Source: Mucilaginibacter dorajii
Lineage (GTDB): Bacteria > Bacteroidota > Bacteroidia > Sphingobacteriales > Sphingobacteriaceae
Reading direction: 5' to 3'
NCBI RefSeq assembly: GCF_024808255.1
Contig: NZ_JANTYS010000006.1
Location: 275,686-339,685 of the forward strand
DNA: 64,000 nt
Positions within the stretch are counted from its first letter, which is position 1. Each line of letters begins with the position of its first letter. The notes beneath the pieces are model-generated. The model ran no database searches, was not told the origin of the DNA, and saw nothing but the letters and a program-made list of their open reading frames with translations. Below, piece after piece: positions 18,262-27,459 of the stretch. The position numbers and the translations under genes were made by a program.

Positions 18262-19509
18262 ATGCTGGCAGAGATCATTACCATTGGCGACGAAATACTT
18301 ATAGGACAAATTGTTGATACCAACTCGGCCTGGATGGCCAGGGAGTTAAATAAGATAGGGATCCGGGTTAAACAAATCTCGTCGGTATCAGATGATAAAA
18401 ATCATATCCTGAAAGCCCTGGCTGAAGCTGCCGGCCGTGCCAAAATTATTTTTATTACGGGCGGTTTAGGTCCAACCAAGGATGATATCACTAAAAAAAC
18501 GCTGGCAGAATATTTCGGCGTTGAGTTGGTTGAAAATGAAGAAGCACTTGAAAATGTAACCCGGATTTTTGCCAAATATAATCGTCCTTTATTGGAGGTA
18601 AACAGGCAGCAGGCTTTTGTACCGGCAAATTGTGTAGTTGTACCCAATAAAAACGGAACAGCCCCCGGTATGTGGTTTGATCATGAGGACGTAATTTACG
18701 TATCGATGCCTGGTGTTCCTTTTGAAATGATGTACATGATGGAAGAGGAGGTAATTCCTAAAATTGTTGCTACATTAAAACTACCATCAATAGTTCACAA
18801 AACATTGTTAACAGTAGGAGAGGGAGAGTCTTTCCTCGCCGAAAGAATAGCTGATATTGAAGATTCTTTACCACCCTATATCAAACTGGCTTATTTACCA
18901 AAGCTTGGCCAGGTTAGGTTACGTTTAAGTGCCTTTGGCAATGATGTTAACTCGTTACAAAATGAGGTAGACGCATTTGCCGCCAGAATAATTGAAAGGA
19001 TAGGTCGTGTTTTTGTTGTTGATCAGGATATCCCACTTGAGAAAGCCATTATGGATAAGATGGGCGACCTGGGCCTTACTGTATCGGTTGCCGAAAGTTG
19101 CACAGGCGGGTACATTTCTCATTTGTTTACGCAGCATGCCGGTGCTTCAAAAGTGTTTTTGGGTGGCGGTATTGTTTATTCATATGATTTGAAAGAGCAT
19201 ATATTGGGGGTAAAACATGAAACTCTTGAGCAATTTGGCGCTGTTAGCGAACAAACGGTGAAGGAAATGATAGAGGGTGCACTTTTAAATTTTAAATCTG
19301 ATTTTGCTATTGCGGTAACCGGTATTGCAGGACCTGATGGAGGCACTGCCGATAAACCCGTTGGTACTGTGTGGATTGCGGCGGCAGGCAAGGGGAAGCT
19401 GTTAATAAAGAAATACACATTTGGCAACAAAAGACAGCAAAACATTGAAAGGAGCGCTGTGATGGCATTATCAATGTTGAATACTTTACTAACAGATGTT
19501 GCAGAATAA
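18262..19509 (+). CDS. cinA: CinA family protein (NMN amidohydrolase type)
   Basis: The 415-residue protein has both CinA domains. The N-terminal MoaB-like nucleotide-binding part holds EIITIGDEILIGQIVDTNSA and FITGGLGPTKDD. The C-terminal NMN amidohydrolase (PncC-like) part holds VAESCTGGYISHLFT, VGTVWIA and AVTGIAGPDGGT. The second domain hydrolyses nicotinamide mononucleotide to recycle pyridine nucleotide; the first has been linked to ADP-ribose pyrophosphatase activity in related proteins. The name refers to competence induction in Streptococcus, which is not implied here. It lies between lptD and the E2 gene, in the same direction with small gaps. Confidence 0.92.
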   Translation: MLAEIITIGDEILIGQIVDTNSAWMARELNKIGIRVKQISSVSDDKNHILKALAEAAGRAKIIFITGGLGPTKDDITKKTLAEYFGVELVENEEALENVTRIFAKYNRPLLEVNRQQAFVPANCVVVPNKNGTAPGMWFDHEDVIYVSMPGVPFEMMYMMEEEVIPKIVATLKLPSIVHKTLLTVGEGESFLAERIADIEDSLPPYIKLAYLPKLGQVRLRLSAFGNDVNSLQNEVDAFAARIIERIGRVFVVDQDIPLEKAIMDKMGDLGLTVSVAESCTGGYISHLFTQHAGASKVFLGGGIVYSYDLKEHILGVKHETLEQFGAVSEQTVKEMIEGALLNFKSDFAIAVTGIAGPDGGTADKPVGTVWIAAAGKGKLLIKKYTFGNKRQQNIERSAVMALSMLNTLLTDVAE

Positions 19510-19552
19510 AGCTTAAAATGCATATTTTTGGGGTTAAGTATAATTTCTACAT

Positions 19553-21175
19553 ATGGCCAAATATCAACTGTTACTGCCAAAAATGGGTGAAAGCGTTGCC
19601 GAAGCAACGGTGATCAAATGGAACAAAAAGCCAGGAGATCATGTTGATGCGGATGAGGCGGTAATGGAAATAGCTACTGATAAAGTAGATTCTGATGTGC
19701 CTTCGCCGGTGGCTGGTAAACTGCTTGAGCAATTTTACCAGGAGAACGACGTAGTACAGGTAGGTGCTGTTATTGCCATTATTGAAACTGCTGATGCAGA
19801 GCCTTCAATTGCAAAAGATATTGAACCAACCACTACTGCGCCAGAGACACCAGAAGCACACACATTTACAGAGCACGCACCTGCAATTGAGCATATTCCT
19901 TTTACTGAGCCCGTTGTAGTTACCGAACAACCGGCAGCAGTTGTGGAAACGCCAACCTTTGCACCGTCTTTTGAATCTGAACAGCATACCGACATCCCTG
20001 TTGATATTCCTGGCATTAACCAGTTGGATCAAAAAAGTCCATCTCCGTATAATCAATCATTTAAGGGTGAGGGCCGATTCTATTCGCCCTTGGTACGCAA
20101 CATTGCAAGCCAGGAAAATATTAGTATCAATGAGCTTGATACCATTCCCGGAACAGGATCAGAGGGCCGTTTAACCAAAGACGATCTTTTAAGTTATATT
20201 CAGTATAAACATTCGCCGGCCGCCTCGCCAAAAACGGAAGCGCCTTTGGCTACTGCAACACCTCCGGTTGTAAGTGAAACTGTTAAGCCAATAAGGGCTG
20301 CAGCGCCAGGTGAGCAGCCTGTAAACGCGCCTGTGTCACCAGCTCCCGAACCGGTAATTGCCGCAGCGCCTGTTTTAACGGCTCCCGAACCGGTGGCTAT
20401 ACCTGAGTCTCCTAAAGAAAAGCCGGTTGAAATTAAATCTGCAGCTCCTTTAAGTTCGGTATCTGGTGCGGATGAGATCATTGAAATGGATAGGATGCGC
20501 CGTCTGATTGCCGATCATATGGTGATGAGCAAGCAAACCTCGCCGCATGTAACCTCTTTTGTTGAGGCCGACGTAACCAGCCTGGTGATGTGGCGCGAAA
20601 AGGTGAAAAATAGTTTTGAAAAGCGCGAAGGTGAAAAAATTACCTTTACACCTATATTTATTGAGGCTGTAGTTAAAGCTATCAAGGATTTCCCTATGAT
20701 TAACGTTACCGTTAACGGTACACAGATTATAAAAAAGGCCGCCATCAATATCAGTATGGCGACCGCTTTACCAAGCGGTAACCTTATTGTACCTGTAATT
20801 AAAAAAGCCGATGAGTTAAACCTGTTGGGTATTACTAAAGCGGTTAACGACCTGGCTAACCGCGCACGTAATGGTAAACTATTACCGGATGATGTAAGGG
20901 AAGGTACGTTTACTATAACCAATGTAGGCTCTTTCGGCAACGTAATGGGTACACCTATTATCAATCAGCCACAGGTAGCTATCCTGGCAGTAGGAGCCAT
21001 CAAGAAAAAACCAGCTGTGATAGAAACACCCGAAGGTGATGTTATTGCTATTCGTCATATGATGTTCTTGTCTTTATCTTATGATCATAGGGTAGTAGAT
21101 GGTGCATTAGGAGGCTCCTTTGTGCGTAGGGTAGCAGATTACCTTGAAAAATGGGACGGAAACAGGGTTGTTTAA
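19553..21175 (+). CDS. 2-oxo acid dehydrogenase E2 (dihydrolipoyl acyltransferase)
   Basis: E2 carries acyl groups on lipoyl-lysine and passes them to CoA inside a pyruvate, 2-oxoglutarate or branched-chain complex. The 540 residues start with one lipoyl domain, with the modified Lys44 in MEIATDKVDSD. A long Pro/Ala/Glu/Thr-rich linker follows, then the E1/E3-binding domain (YSPLVRNIASQENISI) with GTGSEGRLTKDDLLSYI, a second flexible linker and the catalytic domain with SLSYDHRVVDGALGG (active His/Asp). No E1 or E3 gene is adjacent, so which keto acid is used cannot be said; a branched-chain or pyruvate type is most likely. A hairpin terminator follows. Confidence 0.93.
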   Translation: MAKYQLLLPKMGESVAEATVIKWNKKPGDHVDADEAVMEIATDKVDSDVPSPVAGKLLEQFYQENDVVQVGAVIAIIETADAEPSIAKDIEPTTTAPETPEAHTFTEHAPAIEHIPFTEPVVVTEQPAAVVETPTFAPSFESEQHTDIPVDIPGINQLDQKSPSPYNQSFKGEGRFYSPLVRNIASQENISINELDTIPGTGSEGRLTKDDLLSYIQYKHSPAASPKTEAPLATATPPVVSETVKPIRAAAPGEQPVNAPVSPAPEPVIAAAPVLTAPEPVAIPESPKEKPVEIKSAAPLSSVSGADEIIEMDRMRRLIADHMVMSKQTSPHVTSFVEADVTSLVMWREKVKNSFEKREGEKITFTPIFIEAVVKAIKDFPMINVTVNGTQIIKKAAINISMATALPSGNLIVPVIKKADELNLLGITKAVNDLANRARNGKLLPDDVREGTFTITNVGSFGNVMGTPIINQPQVAILAVGAIKKKPAVIETPEGDVIAIRHMMFLSLSYDHRVVDGALGGSFVRRVADYLEKWDGNRVV

Positions 21176-21202
21176 ATTTCGACCGATACTACTATAAATA
21201 AC

Positions 21203-21230
21203 AAAAAAGCCGGCATAGTCTGGCTTTTTT
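21203..21230 (+). terminator. Hairpin terminator after the E2 gene
   Basis: AAAAAAGCCGG and CTGGCTTTTTT form an 11-bp stem with one G-T wobble and a 6-nt loop. It ends in a T run. Confidence 0.8.
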
Positions 21231-21274
21231 GCTATAGTACATTTTTAAGTGCCGCAAATGACAATAAAGTGGAT

Positions 21275-21306
21275 AAAAAAAAACCCGCTGGTTTTCACCA
21301 GGCGGG
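21275..21306 (-). terminator. Hairpin terminator of the susCDE operon
   Basis: On the minus strand a GC-rich stem (CCCGC-TGGT against ACCA-GCGGG on the plus strand, one bulged G, loop TTTC) is followed by a U-run (plus-strand A-run 21275-21283). It lies 31 bases behind the susE stop codon. Confidence 0.8.
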
Positions 21307-21337
21307 CCCTTTCAAATCAATCAACTGTACAAGTATT

Positions 21338-22435
21338 TTATGGCTGCTTAACTAAAGTATAAGCTGCGGTTTTATCATCTGCGGTAGGTAAGAAGGTTAT
21401 TTTGTACGTTCCTGTAGCAGGTACCGGGATGTTATCATCATCTGACGATGCTAACGTTTTTCCATCGGCGCCTGTTTTTGGTATACCGTAACTGATAGCC
21501 CAATCATGGCCTTTTCTTATCTTGATTGTTCCTGATGATTTCAAGGCCAAAGTAACGCTCCATGAACCGGTGCCATCATTAGCCGCTTTCATATCCACAT
21601 CATTACCGGCATTCCATCCGTTTGCACCATCGCCAATAATACTGTAATAGTTTTTAGTGGCGTCAAAAGTTATTTTGTTGGTGTTGATATTAAGTGTAAC
21701 GGTGTAAAAACCTGCTGTAGCAGGGGCGTAAAAGTTATTTGCACCGCCCACAACAACATTGCTGCTGGTAGTGTTTTGAGCATCTGTAGTAGCGTATTTA
21801 TTGTCGTAGCTGCCTCTGCCCGGCACAACCAGGAATTGACTGTAGCTATCAGTGAAATTGAGGATGCCAACATAGATGCCATTGCTGGTAGCCGATAGTA
21901 AACTATCCTGGTGTTTAATATCCCAGCCTTGGTAGGCACCTACGGTATATAAAAATGAGGTAAGGTTAAATGGCGTTGCATTTAGCGTAATATCATTTGA
22001 ATAAGTTGGGGTTGTTATAGAGCCTGTAAACTGCGTTTTTAAGCGGGCATGTACAGTGGTGGCAACGCCGCCTGTTAATTTTAAAGATAACAGCACATTG
22101 TTAAAATCAAGCACGGTAAAGGTTTTTGAAACATCTTTAATGCCTAATGATGTTTCTTTTGTTAATGAATCAACAAAAGTAGCAGATGTACTTATTTGTA
22201 TTACATTGCTTGTAGCCGCGCTAAAGCCAAATTTCGGTGCTGTTAAATTAAAGGTAACGGCGTTATCGGTCATATGATCCTTACTAAGGGCAACCGTTGT
22301 GGTATTGGCGCTTAAAGTACCTTTGGCTCCTGTACCTGATATAACTACCTTATTGCTGTCATCCTTTTTACACGATGCCAGTATCAGCAGTGACATACCG
22401 CATAATACCGAAAATTTTGTAAATATTTTTTTCAT
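21338..22435 (-). CDS. SusE/SusF-like outer-membrane glycan-binding lipoprotein
   Basis: The 365-residue lipoprotein has a signal peptide with lipobox (SLLILASCKK). An N-terminal SusE-type Ig-like part lies around residues 35-160 (LSANTTTVALSK, VTFNLTAPKFGFS). The C-terminal domains include YYSIIGDGANGWNAGNDVDM, a segment like the starch-binding domains of SusE and SusF. Such proteins sit on the cell surface and hold the glycan next to SusC/SusD. It is the last gene of the minus-strand triplet, 62 bp behind susD with a strong hairpin in that gap. Starch or another alpha-glucan is the likely ligand; that rests on family resemblance only. Confidence 0.82.
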   Translation of the reverse strand: MKKIFTKFSVLCGMSLLILASCKKDDSNKVVISGTGAKGTLSANTTTVALSKDHMTDNAVTFNLTAPKFGFSAATSNVIQISTSATFVDSLTKETSLGIKDVSKTFTVLDFNNVLLSLKLTGGVATTVHARLKTQFTGSITTPTYSNDITLNATPFNLTSFLYTVGAYQGWDIKHQDSLLSATSNGIYVGILNFTDSYSQFLVVPGRGSYDNKYATTDAQNTTSSNVVVGGANNFYAPATAGFYTVTLNINTNKITFDATKNYYSIIGDGANGWNAGNDVDMKAANDGTGSWSVTLALKSSGTIKIRKGHDWAISYGIPKTGADGKTLASSDDDNIPVPATGTYKITFLPTADDKTAAYTLVKQP

Positions 22436-22462
22436 TTTCTTCTAAAATTTAGTTGATATAAC

Positions 22463-22491
22463 AGCCGGCAGTATCAGAAATACTGCCGGCT
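22463..22491 (-). promoter_or_regulatory. Hairpin between susD and susE
   Basis: A perfect 11-bp stem (AGCCGGCAGTA and TACTGCCGGCT) with a 7-nt loop lies in the susD-susE gap, 6 bases after the susD stop. It has no long U-run in the direction of transcription, so it may be a partial terminator or an mRNA-stabilising stem that sets susE level. Confidence 0.6.
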
Positions 22492-22497
22492 ATTTTA

Positions 22498-24081
22498 TTA
22501 ATAACCTGTATTTTGTTTTAAATTGGTGTTGGCTGCCACATCGCTGCTTGGCAGTGGGTATAAGGTTCTGTAGCTATCAACGCCTTTACCTGTTTTTACG
22601 CCGCCTTTATATGGCCACAGGTAGGTATCTTCTACAAATTTTCCGAAACGAATTAAATCCGTACGGCGGAATCCTTCCCAATATAGCTCTCTGCCTCTTT
22701 CGTCAAGGATGTTGTCAAGTGTTAAGCTGGTTAAATTACCATTGGCGTTGCCATAAGCCCGGGTGCGTATCAGGTTTATATAACCTAAAGCAGTAGCATT
22801 ATCACCGCCGGCGCCACCTCTTAAAACGGCTTCGGCATAGGTAAGATACATTTCAGATAAGCGGAAAATTGGGAGGTCCATATCAGCATAATCCAGGCTT
22901 TGCGGAGCACCGCCATTTATTTTGATGTCCTTAAACTTAGTAATACCGTACCCATCTGTAAATGTGCCTATATCGTTAATTTCCAGATTTTGACCGTTGG
23001 TGTAAAACTGAGCGCGTTTATCGGCACTTGAAGCACCTCCCGGAAATAGTGCCACCAATGCTTTGGTGGTACGTAAACCAGCCCAGCCACCGCCTATACC
23101 AAAATCACTTGCGGGCATTGATCCGCCCACCGGCGCATGAGTCATGAAAGTTGCGCCACCGTAACTTTGGGTGTGTAATCCGTCATAATTGATGGTAAGG
23201 ATAAACTCACCTGTGTTAAGGTTGTTATCTGCACGCATTAATTTGGTGTAATCGCTTATCAGGCTATAACCGGCGCCAATTACCTTTTTTGAATAAGTTA
23301 TTGCGTCAGTCGATCTATCGGTACCTGTATAAACTTTTGCATTCAGGTATAACCTGGCTAATAAGGCCCATTCGGCAGCTTTATCGGCACGTCCGTATTC
23401 ATTAGTTTTTGGATCTGCCAAACCTGCGTCAATTGCCTTTAATTCAGATTCTACATAGTTAAAAAGATCCTTACGGGTAATTTGTTTAGGCAAAGTTGAA
23501 CCCAGCGCATCGGCATCTGTAACGAAAGGAGGGTTACCAAAAAGATCAATTAACGAAGCATATTGGTAAGCCCTTAAAAAACGAGCTTCGGTTTTATATC
23601 TGCGGATATTATCAGCATCGGTACCAGAAATGCCCCTGCTGCTTAGGTTGGCATCAGATGACTGGCGAATGAAATCGTTGGCCAAAGTTATCTGATAAAT
23701 AGACCTGTAATACAAGCCCTTTAAGAACACGTTGCTTGAAGACCAACTCATGTTGTGGAAATCTGGCAAACCAACATCGCCCCACCCAACAACAGCCTCG
23801 TCTGTAGGTAACTCCTGCGCGCACCATAACAAACGGAAATAATCTGATGTCCCCTCATCTATACCTTGGATATCGCCGTTACCGGCCGGGCCAGAGTTAC
23901 CAGTAAGTGCAAATGCGCCATAAACTTTTGCAAATGCTTGTTTATAACCGGTTGCTGTGCTGTAAACCTGTGCCGATGTAACATCATTAGTGGGCAACAG
24001 ATTTAATTTTTTGGTACATGATACCAAGCTACCGGATACTAAACCGGCAATTATTATTATTTTAAATGAATTTCTTTTCAT
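22498..24081 (-). CDS. SusD/RagB family outer-membrane lipoprotein (starch-type PUL)
   Basis: SusD-like lipoproteins form the lid of the SusC transporter and bind the glycan. The 527 residues have a signal peptide with lipobox (SGSLVSCTKK), the N-terminal tetratricopeptide-like scaffold (YKTEARFLRAYQYASLIDLFG) and the C-terminal SusD signature (LRLSEMYLTYAEAVL adapted as FRLSEMYLTYAEAVL, then DERGRELYWEGFRRTDLIRFG). The protein ends with an Asn-Thr-Gly-Tyr tail. It starts 26 bp after the stop of the susC gene and is co-transcribed with it. The hydrophobic binding face cannot be assigned to a sugar from sequence alone. Confidence 0.95.
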   Translation of the reverse strand: MKRNSFKIIIIAGLVSGSLVSCTKKLNLLPTNDVTSAQVYSTATGYKQAFAKVYGAFALTGNSGPAGNGDIQGIDEGTSDYFRLLWCAQELPTDEAVVGWGDVGLPDFHNMSWSSSNVFLKGLYYRSIYQITLANDFIRQSSDANLSSRGISGTDADNIRRYKTEARFLRAYQYASLIDLFGNPPFVTDADALGSTLPKQITRKDLFNYVESELKAIDAGLADPKTNEYGRADKAAEWALLARLYLNAKVYTGTDRSTDAITYSKKVIGAGYSLISDYTKLMRADNNLNTGEFILTINYDGLHTQSYGGATFMTHAPVGGSMPASDFGIGGGWAGLRTTKALVALFPGGASSADKRAQFYTNGQNLEINDIGTFTDGYGITKFKDIKINGGAPQSLDYADMDLPIFRLSEMYLTYAEAVLRGGAGGDNATALGYINLIRTRAYGNANGNLTSLTLDNILDERGRELYWEGFRRTDLIRFGKFVEDTYLWPYKGGVKTGKGVDSYRTLYPLPSSDVAANTNLKQNTGY

Positions 24082-24107
24082 GCTGATTTTTTATAATTAA
24101 TCAATAA

Positions 24108-27100
24108 TTATAGGGATAGGTTTAAGCCTAAAACATAAGTACGTGGTCTTGGATAAAAGTTGTTATCAATACCACCGTTTACTTCAGGATCTAAACCTTT
24201 ATACTTGGTAATGATAAATACGTTTTGAACATTGGCGCTCAAACGAAGGTTGCCTCTGCTACCAAATATTTTACCAAAGTTGTAACCAATATTAGCGTTG
24301 TCCATTCTTATGAAAGAACCGTTTTGAACGTAGTAGTCAGATAAAGCATTTTTATCGTTAGTACCGCTAAGGCCGCTTTCCAATAAATTGGTTGATGCGT
24401 TATTGAGGATACCAATTGGGTTAAGTACACTCACTTTGGTACCCGAGCCTGAGAAAACGTTATTGTAAACGTAATTACCCACACTTGCTCTTGCCACAAA
24501 ACCAGCCGACCATTTTTTGTAACTAACACTTGATGTTAATCCAAAATAACCTTTAGGATCGGGGCTTTTGTAATGATAAAGATCCTGGCCGTTTATTACG
24601 CCATCGCCATTACGGTCAACATAAACACCATCAAGCGGTTTGCCATTGGCACCGTACACCTGTTGGTACACGTAAAATGAATTACGTGCATAACCTACCG
24701 ACTGAATTTGGATATTGTTACCTGTTCCGCCAGAAATGCCACCTGTTGGGCTACCAGCATAATTAGGATCGTTTGAAATGGTAAGCTTGGTTATTTTGTT
24801 GGTATTGTAAGTGGCGTTAAATGCAACGTTCCAAACAACATCTTTGGTTCTTACCACATCTGAGCTGATGTTAAATTCAACACCGCTGCTTTTTGCATCG
24901 CCTATGTTGGCTACAATTTCGTTAGAAAAGTTAGTACCTGCCGGTTGCGAAATGTTATTTAACAGATGTGTTGTTTTACGGTTAAAGTAATCAATACTAC
25001 CGGTAATCCTGCCGTTTAAGAAACCGTAATCTAAGCCGATATTGGCAGCTGCGGTTTGTTCCCAGGTTCTGTTATAATAATAACCTCCCGGGCGGTATAA
25101 ATTGTAAAATGTATTACCGAATTGATACTGCGCAGTACTGTTGCTCAGGTTGTAGTAGGAAATATAATCATAGTTTCCTATACCTTCCTGCTGGCCGGTA
25201 ACACCATAACCTAAACGTAGTTTTAAATCAGATAAGACTTCTGAATTTTTAAGGAAAGGTTCTTCCTTAATTTTCCAGGCAAAGGCCGCTGATGGGAAGG
25301 TACCAAATTGTTTATCGGGGTTAAACCTTGATGAACCATCGCGGCGTACCGTTCCTGTTAAAATATATTTATCTTCAAACACATAGTTTACACGGCCATA
25401 AACAGATATTAGCCTGTTTTCTGGCTTATCGTAAGGATAAGTAGGGGAGGTTACTACTGTTTTATCAAAAGTATAATCGTTATAGTTATAGTTGGTGATT
25501 AAAAAGTCCTGGTAAGAGTAACCCGCTACTGCGTCAATGTGGCTGGAAATGTTTTTGAAGTCTTTAGCGTAGCTTAAAAATCCTTCAAAAATTTTATTTG
25601 ACTGTGTTTGTTTATAAATGTTGTTGGTGCCGCCATGGAATTTCCCTTGCGCATCTTTAAAGCGGTTATAACCATTGGCTGCGCTATCAGGGATAATGGT
25701 ATGCCCGTCGCCTTTTGAAATATCGTAACCTACGTTAACGTTGGCATGTAATTCTGGTAAAAAGTGAAATTTATAATCCAGTTGTAAGTTTCCAATGCTC
25801 CTGTAAACCTTACTGCGGTTATCTTGTTGTTCAAGTAAACCAAGTGGGTTTAAACCAGCTAATGAACGCAAGCCCGAGGTTGAAGAAGGGTCGAGCCATT
25901 CATAATAACCACCAAAACGTTTACTGCCCGAATAAATAGGTTTTGTAGGATCAAAGCTTACTGCTGCGCCCACGGCACCTTCATTTGCAAACCTTTGTTT
26001 TACTTGCGAACCTTTTAAATTTAAATTGATTTTTAAGTGATTGGTAAATAAGGTTGGGTTAAGGTTGATAGCTCCCGTTAAACGCTCCAAAGAACTTGTT
26101 TTTAATATACCATCCTGGTCAAGGTAACCAAACGAAACGCGATAAGGTAAAACCTTGGTGCTGCCAGACAAGCTTATGTTGTTATCGGTTGAAAGCGCTG
26201 TTTGGTAGATCTGTTTTTGCCAATCGGTATTTGCTGTACCTAACTGTGCCTGTTGTGCAGTTGTTCCGTTTGCCTTTACATAAGCTCTAAGCTGGTCGGC
26301 GGTTAATACGCTTGCTTCTTTTACCAGTTTGGCTACAGAAAACTGTGAACTGAAGTCAATAGTAGGTTTACCGCTTGCGCCTTTTTTCGTGGTAATCAGT
26401 ATTACACCGTTTGATGCCCTGTTACCATAAATTGCCGCTGCAGAAGCGTCTTTCAAGATCGAAAAAGATTCGATATCGTTAGGGTTAATAAGGCTTAACG
26501 GGTTGGCCGCGCCAGAAATGCCGCTGTTACTTACAGGTACGCCATCAATAACAATAAGAGGATCGTTGCTGGCGCTTAGTGAAGCGCCACCACGAATACG
26601 GATTGTACTGCCGGAACCCGGCGCACCGCTGTTTGATACTACAGAAACACCTGCAACTTTACCTGCAATCAACTGCTCCGGCGTAGTGATAACGCCTTTT
26701 TGGAAGTCTTTTGAGGTTACATTGGCAATAGAGCCCGAAAGGTCTTTTTTCTTCTGTGTTCCGTAACCAATAACAACTACTTCATTCAGGCTTTTGCTTT
26801 CGGGCTGAAGACTAAAGTCAACAACGGTAACAGTATTTGTAACGGTAACAGCTTTCTTTAAAGGTACGTATCCTATAAACTTTGCAGTTACGGTAACGTT
26901 CCCGGTCCTTACGCCAGTAATAGAAAAGTTACCATTTGTATCAGTAGTGGACCCTACTGTAGTACCATCAATTGTTACGGAAGCGCCCGGTAGGGGCTGG
27001 TTTGTTTCGTCTAATACCTTACCTTTAATGCTTCCGGTTTGGGCAAATGCCATCACTGACATCATTAGGAAAGCACAAAGAAGAACGTACTTTTTTGAGT

Positions 27101-27113
27101 AATTTTTTCTCAT
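24108..27113 (-). CDS. SusC/RagA TonB-linked outer-membrane glycan transporter (1001 aa)
   Basis: SusC proteins import oligosaccharides through a TonB-dependent beta-barrel. The protein has a signal peptide (LLCAFLMMSVMAFAQ), a carboxypeptidase regulatory-like domain (GSIKGKVLDETNQPLPGASV), the TonB box region (LNEVVVIGYGTQKKKDL), the plug with the GNRASNGVILITTKKG signature, and a C-terminal barrel. There is no STN domain, so it should not signal through an anti-sigma factor. It is the first gene of susC-susD-susE. The 346-bp spacer upstream holds a 26-bp palindrome next to a divergent esterase gene. Confidence 0.96.
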   Translation of the reverse strand: MRKNYSKKYVLLCAFLMMSVMAFAQTGSIKGKVLDETNQPLPGASVTIDGTTVGSTTDTNGNFSITGVRTGNVTVTAKFIGYVPLKKAVTVTNTVTVVDFSLQPESKSLNEVVVIGYGTQKKKDLSGSIANVTSKDFQKGVITTPEQLIAGKVAGVSVVSNSGAPGSGSTIRIRGGASLSASNDPLIVIDGVPVSNSGISGAANPLSLINPNDIESFSILKDASAAAIYGNRASNGVILITTKKGASGKPTIDFSSQFSVAKLVKEASVLTADQLRAYVKANGTTAQQAQLGTANTDWQKQIYQTALSTDNNISLSGSTKVLPYRVSFGYLDQDGILKTSSLERLTGAINLNPTLFTNHLKINLNLKGSQVKQRFANEGAVGAAVSFDPTKPIYSGSKRFGGYYEWLDPSSTSGLRSLAGLNPLGLLEQQDNRSKVYRSIGNLQLDYKFHFLPELHANVNVGYDISKGDGHTIIPDSAANGYNRFKDAQGKFHGGTNNIYKQTQSNKIFEGFLSYAKDFKNISSHIDAVAGYSYQDFLITNYNYNDYTFDKTVVTSPTYPYDKPENRLISVYGRVNYVFEDKYILTGTVRRDGSSRFNPDKQFGTFPSAAFAWKIKEEPFLKNSEVLSDLKLRLGYGVTGQQEGIGNYDYISYYNLSNSTAQYQFGNTFYNLYRPGGYYYNRTWEQTAAANIGLDYGFLNGRITGSIDYFNRKTTHLLNNISQPAGTNFSNEIVANIGDAKSSGVEFNISSDVVRTKDVVWNVAFNATYNTNKITKLTISNDPNYAGSPTGGISGGTGNNIQIQSVGYARNSFYVYQQVYGANGKPLDGVYVDRNGDGVINGQDLYHYKSPDPKGYFGLTSSVSYKKWSAGFVARASVGNYVYNNVFSGSGTKVSVLNPIGILNNASTNLLESGLSGTNDKNALSDYYVQNGSFIRMDNANIGYNFGKIFGSRGNLRLSANVQNVFIITKYKGLDPEVNGGIDNNFYPRPRTYVLGLNLSL

Positions 27114-27459
27114 TTACTTTTTGGGTTTGTGTGAATAAAAAAGGCTTAATTAGCCGGTATTAATTGGTCTTGTATTTTTGCTTTAACAGCACGTGACTAA
27201 TTTACATTTAGAAATAATAAATGCAAATTTTATATAAAAGATAATTTTGACTAAAATATTTAAGGTATAGTTAACTTTAACGAAACGTAAGTGGGATGGA
27301 TAATTTTAACATTTTTTCGCTTTTTTATGGCAAAATTTGCAAATTGACAAAGATTTGCATCGTTCTAAGTGTCAGAATTACACAATAGATAATTTTACTA
27401 ATATGTAACGATTTTCCGGGAACGTTCCCGGAAAATAACTGTTTAACAAACAATTAATA
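27114..27459. other. 346-bp divergent spacer: susC and esterase
   Basis: The spacer separates the minus-strand susC start (27113) and the plus-strand esterase ATG (27460). It is AT-rich and contains no open reading frame of note. The clear element is the 26-bp palindrome at 27411-27436. No exact TAnnTTTG box was found for susC; near matches are not reported as promoters. Confidence 0.5.
27411..27436. promoter_or_regulatory. 26-bp perfect palindrome, LacI-type operator candidate
   Basis: The arms are ATTTTCCGGGAAC and its exact complement GTTCCCGGAAAAT, with no spacer; the centre is AACGTT. A CG-centred palindrome of this size fits LacI-family operators. It ends 23 bases before the esterase ATG and lies about 300 bases from the susC start, so one repressor could control both. 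No LacI-type gene is in the window. Confidence 0.7.
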
